DNA of 64,000 nt from assembly GCA_900095095.1 (NCBI GenBank), contig FMBT01000384.1, forward strand, positions 109,193 through 173,192. The letters are read 5' to 3'. The stretch comes from Fragilariopsis cylindrus CCMP1102. Its lineage: Eukaryota; Bacillariophyta; Bacillariophyceae; Bacillariales; Bacillariaceae. The notes under the pieces are model-generated. The model was not told where the DNA came from, searched no databases, and was given only the letters and a program-made list of their open reading frames with translations. Position numbers and translations under genes: made by a program. Below are positions 1-12,029 of this stretch, in pieces. Position 1 is the first letter of the stretch. Each line of letters begins with the position of its first letter.

Positions 1-1359
1 GGTAACATACATGTCATCGTCAGTGAAATTGCTATCGCTATCGTCAGTGTTGTCGGTAGCGTCTTTTTCTTGTTGTTCCTCTAATAATAAACAATCATTC
101 TTATTAACATGATGATGATGTTGTAGCTTACACCACCATTCCCATAATCCGACAGTACAACCTACTATAATTGTTACATTAGCAACTAAACTTGATACAT
201 CATCCGCAAATTGATAAGATGGTGCCTTCAGTAAAATAATAACAGCAGCAATAATTGTTGCAGTGGAACGGATCAAATCGGCAGCAACATGTGCATATGC
301 AGCCATCGTATTAACATTCAATTCACCATTATCCTCGTCATCATTAACATCATTATCATTATTATTGTTTTGTGCCATCTTCTTTTTACGGAGTCTTGGT
401 AATAAAACACCGTAGAACAGACACGATAAATCAATGAACATATTGAGTACACCAAAAATTATCATAACTGTGCCGTTCGCAGATGCATCATCCATAGAGT
501 TGTGTACGGCGATACGATTTGAAATACCGATCGATCCCTCGTAAGTGAATTTGATAGTTATACTTAATAATATGATAGTAGAAAGGAATGATATCACTAG
601 CGTAAAGATACGCTTATATCTTGCTTTCGATTCTGGGATTGATTCACAATATATTGCAATTACATATACAACAACATCAGCATACATTGCTCCTGCATCA
701 GCCCTTAATGCCAATGAGTTACCAATGACAGCAAAAACAATCTGTGCCGTACTTAAACTGAAAAATAAAACAGCAGACATAATCAGACCTTTCACGGTAG
801 ATGATAGACCTCTCGTGCTTCTGGAAAAATACGATGATGACTTCGCATTGTCATTGTTGTTGTTGTTGGGAATATTCATAGTTGCAGTAGTAGCAGTAGT
901 AGCAGTAGTGGTAGTGGTAATAGTAGTAGTAATACCTGTTCTACTTGCTGTTGCACTACTAATGAATGATTCTAGTTCAGCACAATTAGATAATAATATA
1001 CCTTCATCAATAATACATTTGTCATAATTATACTCGTCATCGCCATCCTGCTGCTGCTGCTGCTGCTGTTGATCGCAATCTACATCGGTAGTAGAAGTAT
1101 CAGCGGAAAAAGTAGTTGAAGAAGCAGAAAGAACAAACAGTCGTGACTGACGTTGTTGTTGTTGTTGTTGTGATCGTTGTCGTCGGACTAGTACATCAAT
1201 GGCATTATTATTATTATTATTAATTGTAGAACAATACCGCGAACTCGGTGGTGGTAATATCACAGTAGAAATAGGATTGATGGTCCAACCATGCACCGCC
1301 GAAATCAACGTCATAGTACATAATAATAGTGTAGCGGTAGTGACGATAATATTCATCAT
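1..1359 (-). CDS. Cation diffusion facilitator (CDF)-like transporter, partial at left edge
   Basis: A minus-strand reading frame stays open from an ATG at 1359 to the window edge, so about 453 N-terminal residues are present. It begins with a hydrophobic, signal-like segment (MMNIIVTTATLLLCTMTLIS). A Gln/Asn/Thr-rich stretch follows, then membrane spans. One span carries GNSLALRADAGAMYAD, matching the CDF TM2 signature in which D-x-x-H-x-x-x-D binds Zn/Mn. Here the His is Ala while both Asp are kept. A later span carries AYAHVAADLIRST, the TM5 HxxxD signature. CDF proteins export or sequester divalent metals by proton antiport. Acidic/Asn loops separate the spans. The substrate cannot be assigned, and the lost TM2 His may alter metal selectivity. 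The C-terminal cytoplasmic domain lies outside the window. The family call is inferred from the two motifs and the spacing of the hydrophobic spans. Confidence 0.72.
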   Translation of the reverse strand, partial: MMNIIVTTATLLLCTMTLISAVHGWTINPISTVILPPPSSRYCSTINNNNNNAIDVLVRRQRSQQQQQQRQSRLFVLSASSTTFSADTSTTDVDCDQQQQQQQQDGDDEYNYDKCIIDEGILLSNCAELESFISSATASRTGITTTITTTTTATTATTATMNIPNNNNNDNAKSSSYFSRSTRGLSSTVKGLIMSAVLFFSLSTAQIVFAVIGNSLALRADAGAMYADVVVYVIAIYCESIPESKARYKRIFTLVISFLSTIILLSITIKFTYEGSIGISNRIAVHNSMDDASANGTVMIIFGVLNMFIDLSCLFYGVLLPRLRKKKMAQNNNNDNDVNDDEDNGELNVNTMAAYAHVAADLIRSTATIIAAVIILLKAPSYQFADDVSSLVANVTIIVGCTVGLWEWWCKLQHHHHVNKNDCLLLEEQQEKDATDNTDDSDSNFTDDDMYVT

Positions 1360-2819
1360 GATTGTACCTGTTCTGTATATTGTACTTTAAAAGAAAATGA
1401 TTCAATGATTACATGAAGCAATTGGGTAATGGTAGGAGTAGTAGTGGTAATAGTTTGTATCTGAATTGTTCTTTATTCTTTTTTGTGATCTTAACGTCAT
1501 TGCTTGACTCGTGGATAGATATTTTCAGATTTTCACCGTGTATTTACTAGTAAGTTAGTTAGTTAGTAAAATTTAAAATATTTTCAAATTTTCTTATGAT
1601 ACTAATGTCCGCAAATGATGTCTTGTACGAGTTATACGTACTATACTATACTTGCATACCTATGAGCCATACATAGTTCTTTCTAGTACAAGCTATTCAA
1701 AATGGAATGAATGAGTCAATCGAATGAATGAATCAATCAATCAATCGTTTCTTCAATTCAAATCATTGTCCATTACAAGCAATCGTTCATACGGTAGATT
1801 CATAGATCTGCGCTTGATAGCAGCACCGATACTGTACTGAAGCAACGTTTTGCGTTGGGGCGCTTTGCACAGGAATATCCTCGATTTGGAAAAAAATCGA
1901 AAATCAGCGAAAATTCACATCCCCCAGCTAGCGCACGCGATTATTTTCAACAACTTTCTTCATTTCGCCGATAAATCGATGAGTTTTCTTGAAGAAAGAT
2001 CCAACATCAAGCAAAAGAACCAACAGGTATGTCAGTTTAGCAAGCAAAGTGCGACGAAGCAAGCCAAAAAATCTCACATTTTTATAGGCGCTTCATTATT
2101 TGTTATTTTTCACAAACCATTAAAAACAAGGGACTTCCCTCATTATTCATTCTTTTCCCCAGCACTTTACCAAAAGAACCTTCAACTCGCGACGCGAACC
2201 GCCCTAACTTAACGTACTATAATGTTCTACAAAGAATATTATCTTACTTATATGGTGATCGATTTTGTACTAGTAGGTTAGAAGTAACGATGTGTGATTT
2301 CGATGGATTCCTTCTACTGTATTCATTCATTCATCCAAACTTCAACTTAGGCGCGATGCATTACCTTAAGTATTTTTTTTCTTCACAAAACCATTAAAAA
2401 AGAGAACTCTATATTCTTAATTGACTTTACACAACCACGACACAACCATTTTTATAGAAGTGTATTTATCATTTTCTAAACCGCATACTGACTAGTACAC
2501 ACACCACGATCTTGTGATTTTCAACTACAATTTTGTACGGTATTCACTAGAAAAAAAGTCTCTTTTTTCATTCATAGCTATTAACTTACTGTTGCTGCTT
2601 TTATTAATACAATAACAGCCAATAACATCTGAAACTACTATCTACATTCACATATTATCATTCATTGTGTAGTATTATCAGATAAAACAAAAACGAATTC
2701 GAGTTCCTTTCTCCCGAGTATTCTTTCAACGCGATACTAATATATTCTCTTTCATTCAGGACTTTTGGTCTTTAAAAACAAAACAAAAGCAAAACAAGCA
2801 ACTGAACGTATCCATCACT
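1360..2819. other. Intergenic region with a short imperfect direct repeat
   Basis: No convincing gene is seen. A 120-codon open frame at 1850-2212 (+) resembles no family I know. Part of it (aggcgc...cacaaaccattaaaaa, about 2087-2130) recurs imperfectly near 2350-2405, which suggests repeat-derived non-coding DNA. Short tandem tracts (ATCAATCA near 1730, TTAGTTAG near 1555) are present. Promoters of the divergent transporter and kelch-like genes must lie here, but I cannot point to a specific element. Confidence 0.4.
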
Positions 2820-4082
2820 ATGAAATTGTTCATCAACTTTTCTTCTTCCGGCGCTATGTCTGCTACACTTTTAGTAGCTCTTCTTAGTAGCCTAGTAATG
2901 GGTGGTGAGACAGAAAGCAGCAATTGGAAAGTATTGGATACTGTATCTTTACCAACACCATTAGCAGATAATACTGCTACATATATTCCAGCATCTGTTA
3001 CAACTAAAGATACAATTACATCTACTGGTTCTGCTGAAGAAATTGGTGCTCGTACTAGAAGCCGTCGTACACAAGAAAGTGCAACTGCAACAAGTACAAC
3101 AACATTTATTAGAGGAGGTGTTGATTTTAAAATGGAGAGAGTACCAGCAAGGATTTATATCTCAGGTGGATGTGATGCGGATTCGATATTATTCGGATCA
3201 GAGTGTGAATCTATATCCTCCAAATTATATGGTTTTATTCCATCCTCTGATACTACCATGGATAATACAGGATATGTTACCACGCAAACTACGGGTGCAA
3301 TTGAAACATTAGCTGATATGCCACGACCACGTTATAAACATTCGGCTGTTGCAACATCAGATGGTAGACTTTGGTTAATTGGTGGACGTACTATACCGGA
3401 TGATACATTTATTCCTGAAGTTGATGTAAGTAAAGTATATTGTACTGTATTGTATGCAGTACGTGTGTGTGGGTGTGTACAGTACATGTGTGTGCGTGTG
3501 TGTGTGTGTGTTCTCACTTTTGTCTATTTCACAACTAACTTAAAACAATGGATTCAACCCCCTCCCTCCTCCCCTCTCTCTCTCTCTCAAATTCCAATAA
3601 TAACAACAAAACAAACAACATGAATTACACAAACAAAATAGGTATATGATCCGATCATGAATATATGGACAACTGTTGGTACTATATCAAATGAATATTT
3701 AACAACATCCGATGCAACTTTTGCTTTCACTGATGAAATTTATTCTGGTGGTCCTGCTCCTGAGAAAACTATAATTTATATTGGTGCTCCTGCTCCTGAT
3801 AATTCTCTTAGTACCGTCGGTAGTACAACATTTATGTTTGATACAACCACCATCGAATTAACTACTGGTACTGGTATCATTGAGGTTGAAGTATCAACAA
3901 TTACAAGAGGTGATAATTTTGATATGCAAGGATTTCGTCCTAGCTTTATTACTGAAGCATGGCCAGCATCAAGTGAGAATGATCATGTGATCACCGAATT
4001 TGCATTCGGTGGACACAATTTATTTGATGAAGCATGTAAATGTTTCCCAACAAGTAATGAAATTACTATGCAGCAATGGTGA
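2820..4082 (+). CDS. Secreted kelch-like repeat protein (2 exons)
   Basis: Exon 1 is 2820-3425 and exon 2 is 3642-4082, giving about 348 residues. The intron, 3426-3641, starts gtaag, ends atag and keeps phase 0. The N-terminus (MKLFINFSSS...LLVALLSSLVMGG) is a signal peptide, followed by a Ser/Thr-rich linker. PRPRYKHSAVATSDGRLWLIGG is a kelch blade with its diglycine. The exon junction rebuilds VDVYDPIMNIW, the typical end of a kelch repeat (YdP..n.W), which supports the splice. A weaker blade follows (TIIYIGAP..., FAFGGHN). Only about two to three blades are recognisable, so a full six-blade propeller is not visible; the fold may be incomplete or divergent. The protein probably acts outside the cell or in the secretory pathway. 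The intron holds GT and CT microsatellites. Confidence 0.8.
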
Positions 4083-4992
4083 AGAATAAAGTATGAAATG
4101 AACACCAACAATCAATAACGACGGTACGGTGTTGATACTTCTAATCATGGTATTAGTACCTGATTCTTCAAGTAGTTCTACTACTAATGCATCGTTGACA
4201 ACGATGATGTGGATGATTTCAACTATCGTCGTCGTCGTCGTGATGATGATGTAGAAGATATTTAACACAAAAGAAGAAGAAACGTAAACGTACACATACA
4301 TAATCAGAAATACTATGAATATATATATATATACATGATCCATACTACATAATATAACAAATGCACTGCATTTACAGTAATTAATTAAGAATGCCTTTTT
4401 AAAAACCACATCAAACTTGTATATACAGTAGACCTAACTTACTAGTCCAACGGAGTACTGCACTGTACTGTACTGAATTGCTACTAGTTAGCTATAGTAG
4501 CACATTTTAGATTTTTAGAGCTGTTACGTACTGTACAAACTATCCACAGAAAAACTAATAAAAACCTTGCCATCATCGCATCACGGACCGCTATTAATTG
4601 TTGTTGATGCGGCCCAAAGTCATCGTCATGCAATCATGCATGAAAGCAACATGATCAGCAACAGTAACGAATCAATCAATCGAAATTTAATTTAATTTAA
4701 TTTAATTTAATTTTTATCTACAGCAACTAACTCATCGTCAACACATCTTCTTGTACAGACAGTAGCGTTGATGATTGATGATTGATGATTGATGATCGCT
4801 ATTGCCACTATCATTCATTTTCACTATTGTTTTTTCGCTACCGTAACTATTTCCTCTGCCTTGCTTTGTGTTCTGCTTCCACATCCACAACATACCGTAA
4901 GTTACTGTTTTGTTGTGGTATCTTTTCTACGGCATTATGCATTGTGTGACGCCTTAACGTATTATATAAACTCTAAATTTTGGTGATATAGA
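4083..4992. other. Intergenic region with a TTTAA pentanucleotide tract
   Basis: This is AT-rich DNA without a supported gene. It contains a TA run near 4317-4333, a (TTTAA)n tract at about 4684-4712 and ATGATTG repeats near 4770-4797. Open frames on both strands here have no recognisable domain. It lies directly upstream of the 5S rRNA gene. Confidence 0.5.
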
Positions 4993-5110
4993 GAGAACGA
5001 CCATACCAACATGACAGCACCGCTTCCCGTCTGCTCAGCGAAGTTAAGCATGTTCGGGCCTGGTTAGTACTACGGTGGGGGACCACGTTGGAATCCCAGG
5101 TGTTGTTCTC
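4993..5110 (+). rRNA. 5S ribosomal RNA
   Basis: This 118-nt sequence has the conserved eukaryotic 5S blocks: GACCATACC near the 5' end, AAGTTAAGCATG in the internal promoter (box A region), and GGGCCTGGTTAGTACT (box C region). The first nine bases (GAGAACGAC) pair completely with the last nine (GTTGTTCTC) to form helix I, with one G-U pair, which fixes both ends. A T run just downstream (5113-5117) is a plausible RNA polymerase III terminator. It is a single copy here, not in a tandem array or an rDNA unit, so it is a dispersed 5S locus. Whether it is expressed cannot be seen. Confidence 0.95.
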
Positions 5111-5112
5111 AC

Positions 5113-5117
5113 TTTTT
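5113..5117 (+). terminator. Pol III T-run terminator of 5S rRNA
   Basis: A run of five T follows the last base pair of the 5S acceptor helix by two bases, in the usual position of an RNA polymerase III stop. Confidence 0.65.
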
Positions 5118-5879
5118 GTCTTTATTCTATATTTTATTTTTTTAAATTTATTTTATATTTACTACAGTAGTAGCTTTCCTTGTCTACTGTACCTACCTAC
5201 CTACAACTAAACTCAATTCTGGCACTGGCTAGCTGGAATCCTCTCAACTCACTATAAGTATTGTTTTCCTACTTTTTATCTGTTTGTTATTTCCTTCATT
5301 ATTTCCTTTCTTTCCTCTCTACTACTATTATTTCTCTGATTGATAATGATTGGTAGTGATTGCTCTGGTGGTGGAAAAGAATAGGAAGAGAAGAAGTCCA
5401 CAAAACGCACACACACACACACACACACACACACTGTGTAGGCATCTAATCTTTATCTCTCTCTCTCACACACACACACTCTCTCTCTCTCTATCTCTCA
5501 TCTCAATAACAGCAACTAAATTATCTCTCATATCAATAACAGCAACTACATTACCTTTCCAATTTTTGCACCTTCTTTCAGGTAGATGATTCAACAGTTT
5601 TGAAGTCATACTGTTATTCCTTTTGTGTTGTGCTCCACCTAAATGTGGTCCCATTGGTTGATACTGGTTGATACCTACCTACCCTACCTGTTGCTCTACT
5701 ATAATGTGGTTATGTCCGTCAACTATTTATATATTGATCTGATTAGATCAGTGCTAATAGTAGCAGCAGTAGTGTATGCACGTGTGTGTGTGTGTGTGTG
5801 TAGTACCACAATGTACACCATCAGACTGAGTGTGTGGTTTGTTGTGCATAATATCCTACCTCCTTACATGTGATTCAGT
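5118..5879. repeat. Microsatellite-rich spacer
   Basis: The stretch holds a CA run at about 5407-5435, CA and CT runs at about 5456-5500, two copies of an ATCTCATCTCAATAACAGC-like unit near 5494-5545, and a GT run at about 5783-5801. The short open frames here are built from these repeats and are not credible genes. Confidence 0.7.
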
Positions 5880-5919
5880 AAAAAAACAGTGTACGAGATG
5901 GGCATTTCTTCTCCTTGTT

Positions 5920-6860
5920 GTTGTATTTTCATACTGTTTGGTGGACAGGAATATTAGATAATATGCCCAAGTGGAACAAAAGGAGTGGATGCAAATCTCA
6001 GAGTGTTCCTTGTTGTTGCTGTTTCATATGCATCAGGAGGAGTGGATCAACCAGTGTACCACCACCTTTATAATACATGGTATGTAGAGGGTTTACAGGA
6101 AGTGCACAACAAAATCTTACACATCAGTAGTTCTTATTATTGAGTTGATGTTTCTTTGTATTGTAGAAAAAAACCATCATGCACCAACAAGTGGATCCAT
6201 CAGTTGATATACCACCAGTTTTTAGTATCATCATTGTACCATTAATCACCTTTACATGGCATGCAAAAAATTACAGGGAGTGAGCAATACAAAATTTGCA
6301 CACAGCAGTAGCAGCAATTCTTATTGTTTCATATATTGTTTGGTTGGTTGGCAGGGAATAGATAAAACCAGAGCATGTGTGAGGAATGGATGTACCACAG
6401 TCATATTATTTTAGTACCACCTCCTACACATGAGACAGGAGGCTAACTAAGTGACAATTATTGCTGTGCCAGGTGTAGCTTGCATGGAGTAGAAAGCTAG
6501 TTTCCTCACACATCAGCAGTTGTTGTATCATGATTGACAGGAAAGAACAGAACAGAACCTACATGTTGTAGATCCACCAGTGATACAATATACACAGCAA
6601 ACTCTCACACAGTAGCAGCGGTAGCAGTTCTTTTTATTGTTTCATACAGTTTGGCTGACAGTAATAGAGGCATCATGGTGCACCAGGTGTGGATCCACCA
6701 GGGATGTACTACACCAATATTGTTGTTGTCCCTTACTTCTAACTCGACGCAACCTCCTACCTACCTCTTACATAGACAAATTTACAAGAATTGCATGACA
6801 AAATCTCACTCTAAAGTCCTAGTTGTTGAATTGAGTTGATACTGCTTACAGGAATAGAAC
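5920..6860. repeat. Degenerate tandem array, unit about 200 bp
   Basis: A recurring block (CAGTAGCAGTTCTTATTGTTTCATA, then TGTTTGG-TGACAGGAATAG, then GTGGATCCACCAG, then a CACCTTTACATG-like element and CAAAATCT) appears in diverged form near 5930, 6140, 6340, 6520, 6640 and 6830. The spacing is near 200 bp, similar to the better-kept array at 7150-8010, but the core words differ. It is an old satellite-like array with no coding capacity. Confidence 0.55.
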
Positions 6861-7149
6861 CCACATACACTCACTCTTTAGTTTCAGGTAGGAGTGGATC
6901 CAAGTGTAAATGTTCCTGTCAAAATTGGTGTGGAATCATTTTCCAACCAACAGTGACTACTTTAAGGAAGGTCCTTGATTGGTTTTTAATGGCCGCCTTT
7001 GGAAAACAGGAGTAAACTGCAATTGGTATGATGATGCTTCCCATTCACAAGTAATATGTCCTAGTGAGAAAATTAAACCAATTGTGTGTTCTAATCTACC
7101 TGGTGGTATGTTTAAATAATGAAATGTATATATTTTGGACCATACAATT

Positions 7150-8010
7150 TTTGTTCAGAAATATTGAACCACAAAATATCTCAAGTAGTAAAAGGGTTGC
7201 AAAGGACAACACCGGATGGATCAGGTGCACAAACATCCACATAGTGGACTAGAACATTGTGTTTGCCTCCTATCACTTTTCTGTTTTCTGTTCCTGTGGT
7301 TGAGGAATAACATTTGTTTTGCTGGTGTGGAAGGCACACAAACAACAAGATTTTTGATCAGAATGAACAACACAATATCTTATTTGCAAGGGTTGCAGAG
7401 GACAACATCAGATGGGTCAGGTACACAAATTTTTACACAGAGTATTAGAACATTGTGTTTGCCTCCTATCACTTTTCTGTTTTCTGTTCCTGTGGTTGAG
7501 GAATAAAATTCATTTCACTTTTGTGGCAAGCAAAAAAACTAACAAGATTTTCAATCAAAATGAACCACAAAATATCTCATTTGAAAGGGTTGCAAAGGAC
7601 AACATCAGATGGATCAGGTGCACAAACATTCACATAGAGTACTAGAACATTGTGTTTGCCTCCTACCACTTTTCTGTTGATGTGATTGCGGAATAAAATT
7701 TGTTTTGCTGGTATGGAAGGCACACAAACAACAAGATTTTTGATCAGAATGAACAACACAATATCTCATTTGAAAGGGTTGCAGAGGACAACACCAGATA
7801 GGTCGGATGCACTAGCATTTACATAGAGTATTAGAACATTGTGTTTGCCTCCTACAACTTTTCTGTTGATGTGGTTGAGGAATAAAATTTGTTCCAAGTT
7901 GTTGCATGCACAAAAAACATGATTTTGGATCAAAATGAACCACAAAATATCTCATTTGAAAGGGTTGCAGATGACAACACCAGATGGGTTGGGTGCACTA
8001 GCATCCATCA
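7150..8010. repeat. Satellite-like tandem repeat, about four units of 189-197 bp
   Basis: The word AGAACATTGTGTTTGCCTCC starts at 7251, 7447, 7644 and 7833, so the period is 196, 197 and 189 bp. Each unit also carries AAAGGGTTGCA-GGACAACA and CACAA-ATATCT. Units 1 and 3 share GGCACACAAACAACAAG. Units 1 and 2 share TTTTCTGTTCCTGTGG, whereas units 3 and 4 share TTCTGTTGATGTG. Short open frames through the array have stops at differing places and repeat the same peptide, so I regard them as non-coding. Confidence 0.85.
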
Positions 8011-9232
8011 TACCCATACCTACAAGGTCCTCATAATATTTAGGTGTCTATGGAGGTTTTGAAGGTATAGGGTGGGATTTACCACAAAATGGGCCATTTA
8101 GGCCCCAAAACAGGGTTTTCCACTTTTGTGCGCACCTAAGCTGGATCATCAACACAAAGTACCAAGAGCAAGTTCCCTTTGGTATATATGGTACACCCCA
8201 TCCATATATTTTGGCATGATTCATCTTTTTGAATGTACTGTATGTCCACAAAACACTGCAAATGGGCCATTTTGGGGGGTTATTTGATGAGTGCTGTGTG
8301 TGAGCCTACATTGTATGATACCAATAGGCTTACAAGACTAAGGAATATAATATTTCTCCATCCAATAGGTCAATTGTAAACTTCTCAGTTTATTTTTTCA
8401 AAAAAAAACCTTTTTAGGTGTATATACTTGATGCTAAAGTTGTTATTATATACTACACTAACAAATACTGTTAAAATTTTGGCATGATTTAGCTTTTATA
8501 TTAATGACTAGATCCACGCGGAGATTATTCAATGCTTTCGACAGATCCCCCGGCGCGAAAATTCAATTGTATAGGGGTGTAACGCACCAAAGTGGTACTA
8601 GTGATAATTCAATTACGTGGCGTTGTCTAAAAAACAATCTAAATCTCATTATGATCATTACTACTAACCGTCAATCGCGCGGTATGCATAATTAGTGCGC
8701 GATATTATCGTTATTAAAACATTTTTGTTTAAAAACGGTATGTTAATCCGTTAAAAGAAAGCACCCACCCTTAAATGAAAACCGTTATGATGAATAAATT
8801 CAAATTTGACGCTGGACGGTCATGATCTTGTTCTTTCATACAACATACCGTTTTAAATTTTTTTATTATTCATGTGCAGTTTAGCTAATCATAACGACAC
8901 ATTATGAAACGGGTTGCTGCTTCCGACAGATACCACGAACAAAAACCTAACGACAAGTTCAGTTGTGTTATACGTGTGCAGTACACAACTAACTAACTCA
9001 TTCTTGTTTGGTCCACTCCCTCCCCTCATTCAGAGCGTTAGACAGAGCGTTAGACTCCTCGTCCTCACTTTCATTATTTCCCATACTCAAACTAACTTCA
9101 TTATTTCCCATCACGATATCCGTCATCAAAGACAAAGTTATCTTACAGTACAGTAGTGAACACACACACACATAACTGCTTCCTTTTAGCACTCTCTTCA
9201 TTATAGAATAGTTAAGACGTATTACAACAACA
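8011..9232. other. Intergenic region, no gene recognised
   Basis: It contains a duplicated AATGGGCCATTT element (near 8087 and 8260) and a duplicated TTTTGGCATGATT element (near 8210 and 8479). From about 8700 the DNA is AT-rich. The last 300 bases lie directly upstream of the first LRR gene. A 63-codon open frame at 8504 (+) shows no domain. Confidence 0.45.
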
Positions 9233-12029
9233 ATGAAAGTATTTACTGGGGGAATTTACAATATCATCGTCGGTGCGACATTGATCGTCGGGACAGCAGC
9301 AGCAACAGCAACATCAACAGTCGCGACAGCAGCAAAAGATGATAGCAACAATAACAATAATAATAATATTGTTCGTCGTCATCGTCGTGCTGGTGGATTA
9401 CGAAGGACGGCAGTTCTACTAAAGATAGACTCAGAAGAATCAAAATCAGAATCATCATTATCATCATTTTCTTCGAATTCGAGTAGCAATACGAAAATCA
9501 ATAAAAAACAACAAGAAAAAGTTGATAGTGTTGCTGATCGTATATTAGAAGAAACAAATATTATGCAAATAATGGCATCCACGAAAGCATCATCAACAAC
9601 GACAACAACAGCAGCAACTCGAACAAGGACTGGTAATAATAATAGTAGAAATAATAATAGAAACGCAAATGCAAATGCAAGAAATGCAAATCGAAATTTA
9701 ATACAAGCTGATTGGTTGAGAGAAGCTAATCATCAATCTATTGCACAAGAAACAAATGCATTTTTTGATGCAACAGATATGGCAAAACTAATTCGTAATA
9801 ATGAATTTAGTATGAGTATGGAAACTGTAAGTTTTTTCAAATGTTCAATATGTTCTCAAGACGATGATCATACGGGATGACAAGCGAAAGAAGGAGGAAG
9901 GAAGGAAGGAAGGAAGGAATGAGTCTCTTCATTTGTTCTCGTTTCATACTATTCCTTTTATATTCGTCAGTTCTTTGTGTTCTGCCTTCTCTCCTGATTG
10001 AGTTACTGTAATGTGATATCTTATAACCTTACACCACTTCTCTCTCTCTCTCTTTCCCTCTCTCTATCTGTTTTATTAGACAAATAAACCTACAAAGAAT
10101 CCAACGAATCGTCCTCCAACAGACAAACCCGTTGTTGATTCTTCAACCAACAAACCTACTGTTCGTCCTACCTTACCCATTAGTCCAACAGACAAACCAA
10201 CACTTGGAGGTGTAACACAACCACCAGTACCAGTAGTAGTTCCAACAACTAACTCACCTATTATGCAACCGCCTACGGATATTCCTATTGCTACACCTGC
10301 ACCGGTCGATCCAACACCTGCACCGGTCGATGATCCAACATCTGCACCAGTTAGTCCAACACCTGCACCTGTCGATCCAACATCTGCACCCGTTAATCCA
10401 ACACCTGCACCTGTCGATCCAACACCTGCACCAGTTAATCCAACATCTGCACCTGTCGATCCAACACCTGCACCAGTTAATCCAACACCTGCACCAGTTG
10501 ATCCAACACCTGCACCAGTTGATCCAACACCTGCACCAGTTGATCCAACTCCATCACCAGTTGATGGTCCAGATGATCAAGATCCAAATGATCCAGATCC
10601 AAATGATCCAGATCCAAACGATCCAGATCCAAATGATCCAGGTCCAAACGGTCCAGATCCAAATGGTCCAGACGGTCCTGATCCAAATGATCCAGATCCA
10701 AATGGTCCAAATGGTCCAGATCCAAATGATCCAAATGGTCCAAATCCAAATCCAAATGGTCCAGATGATGGTCCAAATGATCCAAATGGTCCAGGTTCAG
10801 AAGATCCACCATCAATTGATGACCCCCCTTCAGTCGATGATCCAGAAGACCCACCTTCAGTCGATGGTCCTGATGGTCCAGCAGATCCTTTACCTGATAG
10901 TGGGGATGGAGATGCTTGTGGTGATCTAACATCCGAACAACGCCAAACGTTGATTAAAGGACAACTTGCTACGTACTCAGGTGCAGCAGGTGCAGCTAAG
11001 ATTACACAGGTTGGTACTCCCCAAAATGATGCATTTAATTGGTTAATCAATGATGATTCGGAACAAGTTTGTCCTGACGAATTTTTAGATGTCCAACAAC
11101 GTTACATATTAGCTGTACTATACTTTAGTACAGAAGGTGATCAATGGAATGAATGTAACGCGTTACAGTCCCCAAATCCAAACCAATGTCCAGAAGGTGA
11201 GAATGCAAGATTCTTATCGTCAAGTGATGTATGTCTCTGGTTTGGTATTACTTGTAATCGATTACGTGTTACTAGTATATCAATTGATGAAAACAATCTA
11301 CGTGGACAGCTTCCTGATGAATTAGGATTTTTGGAACAACTTGAAGATATTGATTTTGATGGTGAATTAGAAGAAGGTTTAAATTTCTTAACTGGAACAA
11401 TTCCAACAACATTTGGTTTACTGGAAAAATTAGTTACATTAGATTTAGATTCAAACCAATTAACTGGATCAATACCAGAAGAAATGTTTGATGCGTCACG
11501 TATAACAATACTTGATTTAGATTCTAATGAATTAACTGGCACGTTAAGTCCTAATTTTGCTAATTTAAGTGGATTACAAATTTTATTTATGGACAATAAT
11601 GGATTCTTTGGTACATTACCATCCGAAATGGGTATGATGGATCGATTACGATTCTTACGACTCGATCGTAATGAATTAAGTGGAGAAATCCCTGCTGAAT
11701 GGGAAACTATGCAAATGTTACGTGTATTGTTTCTAAATAATAATGGTGGTATAACAGGAACAATACCAGAATATATTGGTGACTTTACTGATATGCAACA
11801 ATTAAGTTTATTCGATACCGGCATCAGTGGTACCGTGCCAAGTTCGATTGGACAACTTGATGGACTTGTTAATTTGTTCTTACACTTTACTGATTTGACA
11901 GGAACAATGCCACAAGAAATTTGTGATCTACGTACATCAGGTGCATTAAACTTTTTAACAGCAGATTGTGCAGGAGATAATCCTAAATTACAATGTTCTC
12001 AACCTGATTGTTGTACCGTATGCTTTTAA
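9233..12029 (+). CDS. Secreted leucine-rich repeat protein with Pro/Thr-Pro/Asp stalk (2 exons)
   Basis: Exons 9233-9826 and 10080-12029 give about 847 residues. The intron (253 nt) begins gtaagt, ends ttag and keeps phase 0. The N-terminus is a signal peptide, followed by an Asn/Thr-rich region. Exon 2 opens with PTDKP-type repeats, then TPAPVDP repeats and DPNDP repeats, a long stalk at roughly residues 199-475. Near residue 476 a Cys-containing cap starts (CGDLTSEQRQTL, NWLINDDSEQVC, QRYILAVLYFSTEGDQW, CLWFGITC). Plant-type LRRs (L..LDLDSNQLTGSIP) run from about 600 to 805. The protein ends in a Cys-rich motif (CSQPDCCTVCF). No kinase or C-terminal membrane span is present, so it is likely extracellular or wall-linked, perhaps for adhesion or recognition. 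The gene at 18694 is a paralogue with the same architecture. Confidence 0.9.

Noticed and set aside
545-1027. 160-codon plus-strand frame
   Set aside because: It is antisense to the CDF-like transporter, whose minus-strand frame carries recognisable family motifs; the plus frame is hydrophobic only because it mirrors trinucleotide repeats.
7064-7759. Overlapping short frames through the 190-bp array
   Set aside because: Same peptide repeated with varying stops; explained by tandem satellite DNA.
10577-11050. 157-codon minus-strand frame of Gly/Ser/Phe repeats
   Set aside because: Mirror of the DPNDP/PSVDD stalk coding of the LRR gene.
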